DNA from: Sphingomonas sp. 35-24ZXX
GTDB lineage: Bacteria > Pseudomonadota > Alphaproteobacteria > Sphingomonadales > Sphingomonadaceae
Direction: 5' to 3'
NCBI RefSeq assembly: GCF_000786215.1
Contig: NZ_JROG01000010.1
Coordinates: forward strand, 1-64,000
DNA length: 64,000 nt
How positions within the stretch are numbered: the first letter of the stretch is position 1; each line of letters opens with the position of its first letter. Of this stretch, positions 1-7,652 are shown piece by piece. The translations under genes and the position numbers were made by a program. Under the pieces are notes generated by a model. That model worked only from the letters and a program-made list of their open reading frames with translations. It made no database searches and was not told where the DNA came from.

Positions 1-156
1 GGAATCCCTTTTGTCAACACAGCCTAGATATTTGCATGTCTTGCGCTGCTCATCCGAAGCTACATTGCGGGCCGGTGTTGAAACGGGTGCCGTATCGGTG
101 TTTGCGCCCTGCGCAGCCGTCGTGGTCGCTGCAACCAATGCAAAGAACATAGACAT
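1..156 (-). CDS. Small secreted protein, 3' end cut by the window edge
   Basis: An open frame of 52 codons runs from ATG at 156 to the first base of the window with no stop. The N-terminus (MSMFFALVAATTTAAQGA) reads as a short signal peptide, and a purine-rich ribosome site (GGAGG) lies about 10 bases upstream. The visible mature part is polar, with Cys residues in a segment reading TCKYLGC. Small signal-peptide proteins with a K-x-C motif are common in sphingomonads, but I cannot name the family. It sits left of the acyltransferase, on the same strand, so it may be element cargo. The call rests on signal peptide plus Shine-Dalgarno only. Confidence 0.45.
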   Translation of the reverse strand, partial: MSMFFALVAATTTAAQGANTDTAPVSTPARNVASDEQRKTCKYLGCVDKRDS

Positions 157-199
157 AAGCTGCCTCCGTGATGTCTCGACAAACGATCCTGCCCCGGCC

Positions 200-1327
200 T
201 TAAACCGACCTCACGCCTTGATGCGAATTCGTGTTCGATTCGCTTAATTTTCGCGCCAATCGGTGGCAAGGGCGCTCCACAGCAAAATGTAAGATATGGG
301 CCGCCAGCAATGCGCAACCTGCCCCTGCAGCAAGAACAGGAGTGAGCCGGTCTGGCGCAGCGACTGCATGAACCATTATCAGCAAAATCGGCAGGTGCAC
401 CAAATACAGACTGTATGAAATCTTACCGAGGTAAAGTAAGGGTCGCCATTCGAGAATCAGAAAATCTTTGGGCGACGCAATTATCAGTCCGATTAGCAGA
501 ACTGACCCAATCCCTGACGATACTATCGTAACGTTAATTCCTGCTGGAAATCCCAAAGCTAGCAATGAAATAATGAATATCATCCTCACCGAAAATTTAT
601 TCAGACCTGAAATGAAAGTAGAAACTTGGGTGCGCTTATGTGCCAGCACGCCACCTGCTACAAAGAGCCATAGAACACGAGCCGTCAGCAGCCAGCTATC
701 GACCCATTCTGGTAGTAGATGCAAGCGGCCTAATGCCAGCGACGCAAGCATCAATCCGAAAGAAGCCATGAGACTCAGGCACGGGTGCTTCCGAGTAAGC
801 CAAAATATAAACGGAAAGAGGATCGAAACGCGCATTTCGATGACCAGTGACCACATTACGTTATTCAGCGTGTACAGTTCGCCAAACAAGACCATTCCCA
901 AGTGTCCCGCGATGACTGCGAACGTGGGCGCTGCGGTCCAACTCTCAAAATTGAACCATTCACTGACGAAATCGAGCGGTTTGGGTTCAACGATGGTATA
1001 AAAAAAAGCTGACAGCAGAATTGATGCTGCAAAAGGTGGAAACAGCCGAATGAAGCGCTGAGACAGAAAAATGAAATATCCATAAGAAGCGCGTTCTAGA
1101 GCAAGTGTCAGCACGAAGCCGCTGAGCACAAAAAACAACATGACTGCTGCTGTCCCGGCAACGAAAATATGCAAGGGCGTGCGCGCCAATATCCAAATCA
1201 ACGCGCCAGTGGCTTCGACCCCACCAGAGGTAGCCAAGCCGTATTGAGGTAGAGTTATGAGGCAGTGATAGACTATGACGACAAGCGCAGCCAATCCTCG
1301 CAGTGAATCGAGTTGTTTGTAGCGCAT
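200..1327 (-). CDS. Acyltransferase 3 family membrane protein
   Basis: A 375-residue polytopic membrane protein of the acyltransferase-3 (OafA/NodX type) family, which transfers acyl groups, often acetyl, to surface polysaccharides or small molecules. The start was set at ATG 1327 because the protein then opens with MRYKQLDSLRGLAALVVIVYH, the family's N-terminal motif with its likely catalytic His in TM1; the longer frame to 1447 adds an unlikely leader. About ten hydrophobic segments follow, and the Y-L-G-K-I-S-Y-S-L-Y-L-V-H-L-P signature lies near the C-terminus. Base composition is clearly AT-richer than the core genes to the right, consistent with cargo of the tRNA-Ser element. Acceptor unknown. 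Confidence 0.85.
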   Translation of the reverse strand: MRYKQLDSLRGLAALVVIVYHCLITLPQYGLATSGGVEATGALIWILARTPLHIFVAGTAAVMLFFVLSGFVLTLALERASYGYFIFLSQRFIRLFPPFAASILLSAFFYTIVEPKPLDFVSEWFNFESWTAAPTFAVIAGHLGMVLFGELYTLNNVMWSLVIEMRVSILFPFIFWLTRKHPCLSLMASFGLMLASLALGRLHLLPEWVDSWLLTARVLWLFVAGGVLAHKRTQVSTFISGLNKFSVRMIFIISLLALGFPAGINVTIVSSGIGSVLLIGLIIASPKDFLILEWRPLLYLGKISYSLYLVHLPILLIMVHAVAAPDRLTPVLAAGAGCALLAAHILHFAVERPCHRLARKLSESNTNSHQGVRSV

Positions 1328-1432
1328 GGATACCCTGTCGGCCTCGTTACCACAATGAGCCCTCCCTCGGAGATTCACTCCATGTGTCGGAAGAGGCAAT
1401 GCATCTAGAACGCACGTGCGTAATTGCACCAT

Positions 1433-1448
1433 ATTGTTTATGAACAAT
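1433..1448. repeat. Small perfect palindrome between Rep-like gene and acyltransferase
   Basis: ATTGTT-TATG-AACAAT, six-base perfect arms in an AT-rich patch about 105 bases upstream of the acyltransferase start and 27 bases past the stop of the Rep-like gene. It could be an operator for the cargo gene or chance in AT-rich DNA. Confidence 0.3.
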
Positions 1449-1474
1449 CCAGAAACCTCGCACGCGTACTGGTC

Positions 1475-2131
1475 TCAAAACCTGTTTTTGCCCTGGTTAA
1501 TGAGGGACCTAGCGCCCCGGCCAATGTTCTGCGTTGTGCCTGCCCGCTTGCCAGTGACAATGCCGCCGGGTTCATAGTCATGCGTCAGCCCATAGGCATC
1601 GACCAGCGCCGGGGATGACCCTTTGGCCAGATAGCTTGCTACTTTCCACAGATTAGCTGCGTATAGGTTGCTGCAGGCCATTTCCGACCCTCTACCCGCA
1701 CCGACGACGCGACGGGTCCGGATGGTGCCGCCCTGCCATCTATCGACCTTGAGCCGCAATCTCAGCCAGCGTCGCAGCATCCTGAAATAGCCGCGCGCCA
1801 ATGCGTGGGGGATATGCGCGGCAAGGTGCAGATGCGCACCTTTGCCCGGCCCAACTTCCCGCGACCAGATGGCTGCGAATTGCCCGCCGTTTGCCGCTAT
1901 CCAATCGCCCGATTTTTTCAGGATATGCCGCACCTCTGGCAACGTGTCGCGCTCGGCTATGCCCATCAGTTTGAATTGCACGATGATATGGCGGTTCAAC
2001 GGCAGGCCAATAGTGCAGGAATGCCGTGCGCCGCCCGTCAGCAATTCGACCTGGCCTGTTGTCAGCCGTTCGCTTTTTCGGTCGGCCCGATTTCGTGGTC
2101 CACCCCAGCTGGCTTTGGCACTAACAGCCAT
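1475..2131 (-). CDS. Rep-like protein with HUH-type motif
   Basis: 218 residues. The central part reads GKGAHLHLAAHIP, a His-hydrophobic-His pair like the metal-binding HUH motif of rolling-circle replication initiators and relaxases, and a downstream stretch (WKVASYLAKG) resembles the Tyr-x-x-Lys motif 2/3 helix of such enzymes. An N-terminal block (LNRHIIVQFKL) could supply the first beta strand. Together these suggest a nicking/replication initiator for an integrative element, but the protein is short and I cannot assign a named Rep family. It is the most promoter-distal gene of the leftward cluster that begins with the integrase. It might instead be a degenerate or phage-type replication protein. 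Confidence 0.5.
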   Translation of the reverse strand: MAVSAKASWGGPRNRADRKSERLTTGQVELLTGGARHSCTIGLPLNRHIIVQFKLMGIAERDTLPEVRHILKKSGDWIAANGGQFAAIWSREVGPGKGAHLHLAAHIPHALARGYFRMLRRWLRLRLKVDRWQGGTIRTRRVVGAGRGSEMACSNLYAANLWKVASYLAKGSSPALVDAYGLTHDYEPGGIVTGKRAGTTQNIGRGARSLINQGKNRF

Positions 2132-2344
2132 GGGAAGGCGCGCACTGTAAGACGTAGTTCTTATATTGCATGATGCGTGCCGCTTTCACGGTTTGGCGGA
2201 TCGGCGCGCATTTGCAGCCATTGGCGCGCAATTCATCTCAGCCAGAAACGGCCGGGTTTGGCGTATCATCCGTCAGTTTCAAGATTGCAGGGCAAAAGGG
2301 GGGAGCGACCATTGCAGCCGCTCCCCATTATTTTCCCGTTTTAA

Positions 2345-2578
2345 TTACGACGGTGGCGGATCGGCCGCACCATTTGCCGCCAGATATTCGGCAAGCGCCG
2401 CGTACAAGTCTGGCAGGCGTTGCAGGGGGATTGTCAGCCCCGTGCGCGTCGGCTTCAACTCGCCGTCATCAGGATACCACTTGCGCCAGTTGGCAAAATC
2501 GCGGCCCTGATAGCTGGCAATCTCAAGCCGCCACACATCGCCCCGATGCTTTTGCTCGAACAGGATTTGGCCTGTCAT
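2345..2578 (-). CDS. PC4/p15-like ssDNA-binding protein
   Basis: 77 residues. The sequence WRLEIASYQGRDFANWRKWY followed by DDGELKPTRTGLTIPL and then QRLPDLYAAL matches the transcriptional coactivator PC4 C-terminal fold (beta sheet then helix; R-K-W-Y...G-E-x-x-P-T-x-x-G-I/L). Bacterial members bind single-stranded DNA. The start at ATG 2578 overlaps the upstream stop (ATGA), whereas the longer frame up to 2800 would lie wholly inside the neighbouring gene. In an integrative element it could assist replication or recombination of single-stranded intermediates; that role is inference. Confidence 0.7.
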   Translation of the reverse strand: MTGQILFEQKHRGDVWRLEIASYQGRDFANWRKWYPDDGELKPTRTGLTIPLQRLPDLYAALAEYLAANGAADPPPS

Positions 2579-2961
2579 GGCTTCACCTTCCCGAGCAGCC
2601 GCCCAGCCGTCCGCAGCCGGTAACGCGCATGGCGATATTCGCCCTCGCGTTCGGTAGCGATTGCCAGCCCATCTTGCCGCATTGCGTGGATGGTGCCGCC
2701 CAGCCGTGTATGCCAAGGAAGGGTGTCCCATTGGGTTACGCCATCGGGATTGCCAGCCAGCATAGCCATGACACGGCCCTTCTTGCCCTTGAAACGCCAT
2801 AGTTGCCCAGTGTCTGCCAGATAGGCGGTCGGTCGGTTACAATCCTGGGTTGTCGGATCGGCGCTATACGGGTAATCGTCAGCCGTCTTGATTGTGGAAG
2901 CGGTCGGGATTGAACGGGGTTCGGGCGCAACCGGCCCCGTTCGCTTTTTCAGGCTTATCAT
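2575..2961 (-). CDS. Hypothetical protein, possible winged-helix domain
   Basis: 128 residues, translationally coupled at both ends (ATGA overlap with the AlpA-like gene at 2958-2961 and with the PC4-like gene at 2575-2578). The first 50 residues are polar and look disordered. The C-terminal half (LPWHTRLGGTIHAMRQDGLA followed by a basic Arg/Tyr-rich strand) has the look of a small winged-helix DNA-binding unit. No family recognised. Its tight coupling to an excisionase-like regulator and a ssDNA-binding protein suggests a DNA-processing or regulatory role in the element. Confidence 0.6.
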   Translation of the reverse strand: MISLKKRTGPVAPEPRSIPTASTIKTADDYPYSADPTTQDCNRPTAYLADTGQLWRFKGKKGRVMAMLAGNPDGVTQWDTLPWHTRLGGTIHAMRQDGLAIATEREGEYRHARYRLRTAGRLLGKVKP

Positions 2962-3152
2962 AGCGCGCTCCCTTCCTTGACGGGGAGCGATGCAGCCCAG
3001 CGTTCCGCATCGTCGGTCTTGACACGTGATGCCGTGCCCAGCTTCAAAATCCGAAGGCGTCCAGCCGCGACTTCGCGGTAGAACGTAGTTCGACTAACTG
3101 AATAGAGGCGCAGAAAATCTGCGACCGTTATCAGGTGGGATTGAACGTCCAT
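2958..3152 (-). CDS. AlpA-like helix-turn-helix excisionase/regulator
   Basis: 64 residues with one MerR/AlpA-type helix-turn-helix: ITVADFLRLYSVSRTTFYR then EVAAGRLRILKLGTASRVKTDDAERWAASLP, the usual pattern in which the last helix anchors the wing. Such proteins act as excisionase or control integrase expression in P4-like elements and genomic islands. It lies between the integrase pair and the replication-type genes, and its stop overlaps the next start. Promoter and RBS probably sit in 3153-3267. Confidence 0.75.
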   Translation of the reverse strand: MDVQSHLITVADFLRLYSVSRTTFYREVAAGRLRILKLGTASRVKTDDAERWAASLPVKEGSAL

Positions 3153-3267
3153 AAGAGGTTGGTCCTTGTCTTTGCCTGTTCACGCAACAGACCTGCGACC
3201 CCCTGCGAATGCCGGGGTGGACCTACTTACTAGGCGGGAAAAATGATTCGCATAGATACAAAGCGGT

Positions 3268-3816
3268 CTAGCCATTTCGACTTTTGGCTGGACGAGGATT
3301 CACAAAATGCTCTCCGCCTTTGTCCAGTTTTGCACCGATGCTGTAAAATTCCTCGGCCTTTGCGACTTCGGCAAAGATTGTGGCCCGACTTGCGCCCCAA
3401 GTCTCAGCAATTTGTGCAACCGCCGCTTCGGTCCCAAGCCCTTCACGCTCTAGCTTTGCCAAGTTTTGCAGCCAGCTTATCCGCCGCCAGTGCAGAAACT
3501 CCATCTCGTCGGGGGGCAAAAATTTCCCCTTTTTCTTCTGCTTCAATATCAGCACGTGGTGGGGATCGATGCCGAGCAGTGCGTTGGCGACAGAGTAAAT
3601 CAACGAACGATTGGGGGCCTCACATTCTGCCGCGATTACATAAAGCATGTCAGCCACAGTCTCAGCGGTGAAATCCATCGGCTGTTCGTCGATATCCAGA
3701 CTTATGCGCTGCGCACGTTCGAGGTTGTAAATCCTGCGCCGTCCTTGCGTTTCAAGTGCTGCATTTCGCACCCGCTCAGGACGTTCTGGGTCGAGGTCCA
3801 TACCCGTATCCGCCAT
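3268..3816 (-). CDS. Hypothetical element protein with HTH-like C-terminus
   Basis: 182 residues from ATG 3816, which overlaps the integrase stop (TAATG), so the two are co-translated; the frame upstream of 3816 lies inside the integrase. The C-terminal part contains AVAQIAETWGASRATIFAEV, a convincing helix-turn-helix, preceded by a basic loop (KQKKKGKFLPPDE). The middle (VADMLYVIAAECEAPNRSLI) is helical. No named family recognised. Position directly behind the integrase suggests a recombination directionality or regulatory protein. Confidence 0.6.
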   Translation of the reverse strand: MADTGMDLDPERPERVRNAALETQGRRRIYNLERAQRISLDIDEQPMDFTAETVADMLYVIAAECEAPNRSLIYSVANALLGIDPHHVLILKQKKKGKFLPPDEMEFLHWRRISWLQNLAKLEREGLGTEAAVAQIAETWGASRATIFAEVAKAEEFYSIGAKLDKGGEHFVNPRPAKSRNG

Positions 3817-4991
3817 TATACCGCTAAACGGAGAACGTTGCCGTCCTTCGCCCCTTCGCAATACTCACCCCATGCAGCCATCATCATCCGACGTTTTTCA
3901 AGAAGGTTGCCGCGCCGATATGCCGCCTCTGTCTTGTCCTTCACAGCGTGCGCCAACGCTGCCTCCGACAGTTCATTAGCAAAGCCCGTGGTTTCCGATG
4001 CCCAATCCTTGAACGTGCTGCGAAAGCCGTGTGGCGTGGCTGTCAGGCCCATATCCCGCATCACCTTCGTTAGCGTCATATCGCTAATCGGCCTGTCAGC
4101 CTTGCGGCCCTGAAAGACCAGATTTCCCTTGCCGGTGTGGATAGCCCGCGCAGCAGACAGCACTAGAATACTGGCAGGGGAAAGCGGGACAACATGCCCT
4201 TTGCCTGCCTTCATTCGGTCGGCCGGAATGGTCCAGAGCGCGGCGTCCAGATCGATTTCATCCCACGTTGCGCCGCGCACCTCGCCAGACCGCGCCGCCG
4301 TCAGGATGGCAAACTGCAATGCCAGCCGTCCAACCGTTACCTTGTTGCGCAGATCGACAAGGAAGGCAGGCACATCGGCAAAGGCCATAGCAGCGTGGTG
4401 GCTGTCAGACCGCTTTTGCTTGGGGAGCGCCCGGTTGATGGTCGTCATTGGCAGGGGGGCCTCACGGTAACCCTTGGCTGTTGCCCAATCGACAATCGAC
4501 ACGATGCGCTGGCGAACCCGTCGCGCAGTTTCCGGCCGTGTTAGCCAGATTGCCGCCAGCACATCGCGCACCATTGGTCCGTCAAGCTCTGACACTGACA
4601 CGTCGCCAATCTTGGGGAAGGCGTGCGTTTCCAACGATGACAGCCATTGCTTGTTGTGCTTGCCGTTGCGCCAGCCTGCCTTGGCCTCGGCATGCACAAG
4701 CGCAGCCGCGTTCCTGAAAGTAGGAATACCAGCCGCCTTGCGCCGCTCTGCAACCGGATCGATACCCGCTTCGACTTGCGAGCGCACCATGGCAGCTTTG
4801 ACGCGCGCATCTGCCAGCGACACTTTGGCCGCGCTGCCCAGCCCTATATCGCGCCGCTTGCCGTTTTTCTGGACTCTAACGGCCCAAGAGCGAGCGCCAG
4901 CACCCGTGACCAACAGATACAGCCCTGCGCCGTCGCCATAGCGTCCTGGGGCCTTAATCGCCTTGATGCCGGTCGCAGTCAGCTTAGCCAT
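3816..4991 (-). CDS. Tyrosine recombinase (integrase, DUF4102/P4 type)
   Basis: 391 residues. The N-terminal DUF4102 arm-binding domain (KLTATGIKAIKAPGRYGDGAGLYLLV) is followed by a core-binding domain and a C-terminal catalytic domain. The catalytic Arg lies in TAARSGEVRGATWDEID, the H-x-x-R box in TPHGFRSTFKDWASE, and the Tyr in the family's A-Y-R-R-x-x-L-x-E-K-R motif. Start was set at ATG 4991, where the family N-terminus begins. It lies 139 bases from the 3' end of tRNA-Ser(CGA), the usual arrangement for an integrase that uses that tRNA as attB. Looks intact. Confidence 0.93.
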   Translation of the reverse strand: MAKLTATGIKAIKAPGRYGDGAGLYLLVTGAGARSWAVRVQKNGKRRDIGLGSAAKVSLADARVKAAMVRSQVEAGIDPVAERRKAAGIPTFRNAAALVHAEAKAGWRNGKHNKQWLSSLETHAFPKIGDVSVSELDGPMVRDVLAAIWLTRPETARRVRQRIVSIVDWATAKGYREAPLPMTTINRALPKQKRSDSHHAAMAFADVPAFLVDLRNKVTVGRLALQFAILTAARSGEVRGATWDEIDLDAALWTIPADRMKAGKGHVVPLSPASILVLSAARAIHTGKGNLVFQGRKADRPISDMTLTKVMRDMGLTATPHGFRSTFKDWASETTGFANELSEAALAHAVKDKTEAAYRRGNLLEKRRMMMAAWGEYCEGAKDGNVLRLAV

Positions 4992-5130
4992 ATCGCTATC
5001 CCACACTTTCTCCCACACTCACTGCGGGCTGTGTAGGGTTAGCTAGGTTGGCGCAGGAACACAATAGCCCCATAGACCGGCCTATTTTAGACGTTTCGAG
5101 GTGGGGCAGGTTAGTGAGGAAACAGGGCCT

Positions 5131-5220
<90 letters not shown>

Positions 5221-5401
5221 GGCCTGGCGTGGCCAGGGCGCTGGGCCTTGGCGTTCCATTAGGGTTCCCGCGGGGCATGATGCGTGGTCGATCCGCGGGA
5301 AGGCGGGCCATTAGCGCAGGCTTTACGGCTTGCCAAGGGGAAACCTGCACGTGGAGAGCGGAAAGCTTGTATGCTGCGCCGCAACACCTTAGATTAAGCG
5401 T

Positions 5402-5800
5402 ATGAGCAACAATCCCTTCCGTCCGGGCACCGACGACAGCCCCCAGGGCAGCGCCTCAGCGGGCGCGGTGGTGATGCCGCGCGTTTCGCGCGCGCGCTAC
5501 GCGATCGGTGATGTGGTGCGGCACCGCATCTTCGATTTCCGCGGGGTGGTGTTCGATATCGATCCCGTCTTCGCCAACAGCGAGGACTGGTACGAATCGA
5601 TCCCCGAGGAGCTGCGTCCCGCCAAGGATCAGCCTTTCTACCATCTGTTCGCGGAAAATGCCGAGAACAGCTATATCGCCTATGTCAGCCAGCAGAATCT
5701 GGTGAGCGACGAAAGTGGCGGTCCGGTCGACCATCCGGCCGTGCCGCAGCTGTTCGGCCCGTTCAGCGACGGGCGCTATCGCCTGCGCACCATGCACTGA
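5402..5800 (+). CDS. hspQ: Heat shock protein HspQ (hemimethylated-DNA-binding YccV family)
   Basis: 132 residues. The core after a 28-residue polar leader (RARYAIGDVVRHRIFDFRGVVFDIDPVF, then EDWYESIPEELRPAKDQPFYH and AYVSQQNLVSD) is the HspQ/YccV signature, a small beta-barrel protein that in enterobacteria binds DnaA and acts as a specificity factor and substrate of Lon. Length fits the family with a slight N-terminal extension. It stands alone between tRNA-Ser and a convergent permease gene. Confidence 0.9.
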   Translation: MSNNPFRPGTDDSPQGSASAGAVVMPRVSRARYAIGDVVRHRIFDFRGVVFDIDPVFANSEDWYESIPEELRPAKDQPFYHLFAENAENSYIAYVSQQNLVSDESGGPVDHPAVPQLFGPFSDGRYRLRTMH

Positions 5801-5829
5801 TGCCGAGCTTGGCGGGCGGCAAGACCCCC

Positions 5830-5865
5830 GCCTGCCGACCGGTCAGGGCCTGCCGAACGGTCAGG
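5830..5865. repeat. 18-bp tandem duplication at a convergent gene end
   Basis: Two adjacent 18-base copies (5830-5847 and 5848-5865) differ by one base (GACCGGTCAGG versus GAACGGTCAGG). The second copy includes the stop codon of the ABC permease, so the first looks like a small recent duplication of that gene's 3' end into the spacer. Confidence 0.5.
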
Positions 5866-6739
5866 ACCGCAGCTTCCAGCCCGAGCGCAGCAGCGCATAG
5901 CAGGCGATGCCGAGCGCGGCATTGATCGCCAGCAGCAGGGCTGCCCCCAGCAGCAGCGGCGAATCGGTGGTACCGATAAAGCCATAGCGGAAGCCCGAGA
6001 TCACGTAGAAGAACGGGTTGGCATGGCTGAGCGCGCGAAACGCGGGTGCCATCGCGTCGACCGAATAGAAGGTGCCCGACAGCAGGGCGAGCGGCGCGAC
6101 GACAAAATTGGTGATCGCGGCGGCGTGATCGAACTTTTCCGCCCAGATCGACGTCATCACGCCCATGAACGCCAGCATCACCGACCCCATCAGACCGAAC
6201 CACAGGATCGCCAGCGGATGCTGCGGCGTCACCTGGATGCCCGGCCACAGCAGCATCGCCAGCCACACCGCACCGCCGACCAGAAATGCGCGCGTGACCG
6301 CGGCAATGACCAGTGACACCAGCACCTCGAGCTCGGACAGCGGCGGCATCAGATAATCGATGATCGTGCCCTGGATCTTGCCGACCAGCAGCGAGAAGCT
6401 GGAATTGGCAAAGCTGTTCTGCATCATCGCCATGACGATCAGACCCGGTGCCAGGAAATCGGCGAACGGCACGTCGAGCACGGTGCGCCCGCTGCGGCCC
6501 AGCGCGACAGTGAAAATCACCAGATAGAGCATCGTGGTGATCGCCGGCGCCCAGATGGTCTGCAACTGCACCTTGAAGAAACGGCGCACCTCTTTCATAT
6601 AGAGAGCTTTCAGCCCTCCCCAGTTTATTGCGCTGATCCTGACCGTACCCGGCTCTGCAAAGGCCGGTCCGGATCGCAATTCCGGCGTCATCGGGCGTCC
6701 GGGTGCGCTGGCGGGGGGATTTGGTGCTTGATCGTTCAT
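5861..6739 (-). CDS. ABC-2 type transporter permease
   Basis: 292 residues. After a 40-residue cytosolic leader comes the ABC-2 permease pattern of six membrane helices with the cytosolic coupling region ALYMKEVRRFFKVQLQTIWAP typical of the YadH/multidrug-or-polysaccharide export group. The sequence GLIVMAMMQNSFANSSFSL matches the conserved loop of this group. No ATPase gene is adjacent in the window, so its partner must be encoded elsewhere. Divergent from gcrA with 68 bases between them. Confidence 0.88.
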   Translation of the reverse strand: MNDQAPNPPASAPGRPMTPELRSGPAFAEPGTVRISAINWGGLKALYMKEVRRFFKVQLQTIWAPAITTMLYLVIFTVALGRSGRTVLDVPFADFLAPGLIVMAMMQNSFANSSFSLLVGKIQGTIIDYLMPPLSELEVLVSLVIAAVTRAFLVGGAVWLAMLLWPGIQVTPQHPLAILWFGLMGSVMLAFMGVMTSIWAEKFDHAAAITNFVVAPLALLSGTFYSVDAMAPAFRALSHANPFFYVISGFRYGFIGTTDSPLLLGAALLLAINAALGIACYALLRSGWKLRS

Positions 6740-6807
6740 GGTGGATGCGCCTATCGGCGGTCACCAGACCGGGCAAGCCCCAATAGGTCAAGAAGGAATT
6801 GCTTTTC

Positions 6808-7572
6808 ATGTCATGGACCGACGAGCGCATCGACCAGCTCAAAACCATGTGGGAAAAAGGCCTGACCGCCAGCCAGATTGCTGAAGAGCTTGGCGGGGTC
6901 AGCCGCAACGCGGTCATCGGCAAGGCGCATCGCCTTGGCCTGAAGTCGCGCCCGTCGCCGGTCAAGCCCGGCGAGGCCAAGCCCAAGCCTGCACCGAAGA
7001 AGGCGGAAGCTGCGCCCAAGCCCGCCAAGAAGGCGGAACCCGAGGCAGAGGCAGAAGCCGACAGCCCGCCGTTCAAGGTCGATGCACCCGTCGCGGCCAA
7101 GCCGGTGCGCGCCGCGCCCGCGCCTGCTCCTGCGCCCACCCCCGCCCCGCGCCCTGTGGAAGCTGCAGAGCCGGATGACGAGGATGAGGATGACGGCGAA
7201 GAAGCGGCCGAAGTTGTCGCCGCGCCCAAGCCGCAGCCGCGCATCGTTTCGGTCGGCCCCGGCGGCTTCCTGCGCCAGGGCCCTGGCGACCAGCAGGCAC
7301 CGATCCCGCCGGCACCGCCGCGCCGCCTGGTCCCTGCCCGGCCGAGCCCCGAGATCGCGGGCAAGACCAGCCTGCTCGACCTCACCGACCGCATCTGCCG
7401 CTGGCCGATGGGCCATCCCGGCGAGCCCGATTTCCATTTCTGCGGCGAGCAGGTCAATCCGGGCTTCCCCTATTGCGTGGAACATTGCGGCCGGGCCTAT
7501 CAGGCGCAGCTGCCCCGCGGCACGCGTCGCCCTCCCCCGCCGATGCCCTTTGGCGGCCCCCGGGTTCGCTGA
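6808..7572 (+). CDS. gcrA: GcrA cell cycle regulator
   Basis: 255 residues. GcrA is a sigma70-associated transcription factor of Alphaproteobacteria that binds methylated GANTC sites with CcrM and drives cell-cycle genes. The N-terminus MSWTDERIDQLKTMWEKGLT with ASQIAEELGGVSRNAVIGKAHRLGL is its DNA-binding domain, and the C-terminal CRWPMGHPGEPDFHFCGEQ with YCVEHC is the Cys-bearing sigma-binding domain. About 120 residues of Ala/Pro/Lys/Glu-rich linker separate them, making the protein longer than the Caulobacter one. Start at ATG 6808 (SD AGAAGGA upstream) rather than the TTG at 6799. Confidence 0.95.
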   Translation: MSWTDERIDQLKTMWEKGLTASQIAEELGGVSRNAVIGKAHRLGLKSRPSPVKPGEAKPKPAPKKAEAAPKPAKKAEPEAEAEADSPPFKVDAPVAAKPVRAAPAPAPAPTPAPRPVEAAEPDDEDEDDGEEAAEVVAAPKPQPRIVSVGPGGFLRQGPGDQQAPIPPAPPRRLVPARPSPEIAGKTSLLDLTDRICRWPMGHPGEPDFHFCGEQVNPGFPYCVEHCGRAYQAQLPRGTRRPPPPMPFGGPRVR

Positions 7573-7652
7573 TCCTTCCTCGTTCACGATAACGGCGGAT
7601 AAATCGGGCGCGCTGCTTGCGGGCGCGCCCCATTGCGCCCTATAGCTCGGCC

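Noticed and set aside
1-5000. Second attachment site (copy of the tRNA-Ser 3' end)
   Set aside because: No stretch resembling the T-arm/acceptor sequence was found left of the integrase, so the far end is taken to lie outside the window.
5763-7457. A 564-codon frame antisense to gcrA and shifted relative to the permease
   Set aside because: It crosses two well-supported genes and consists of Ser/Ala/Gly-rich shadow sequence.
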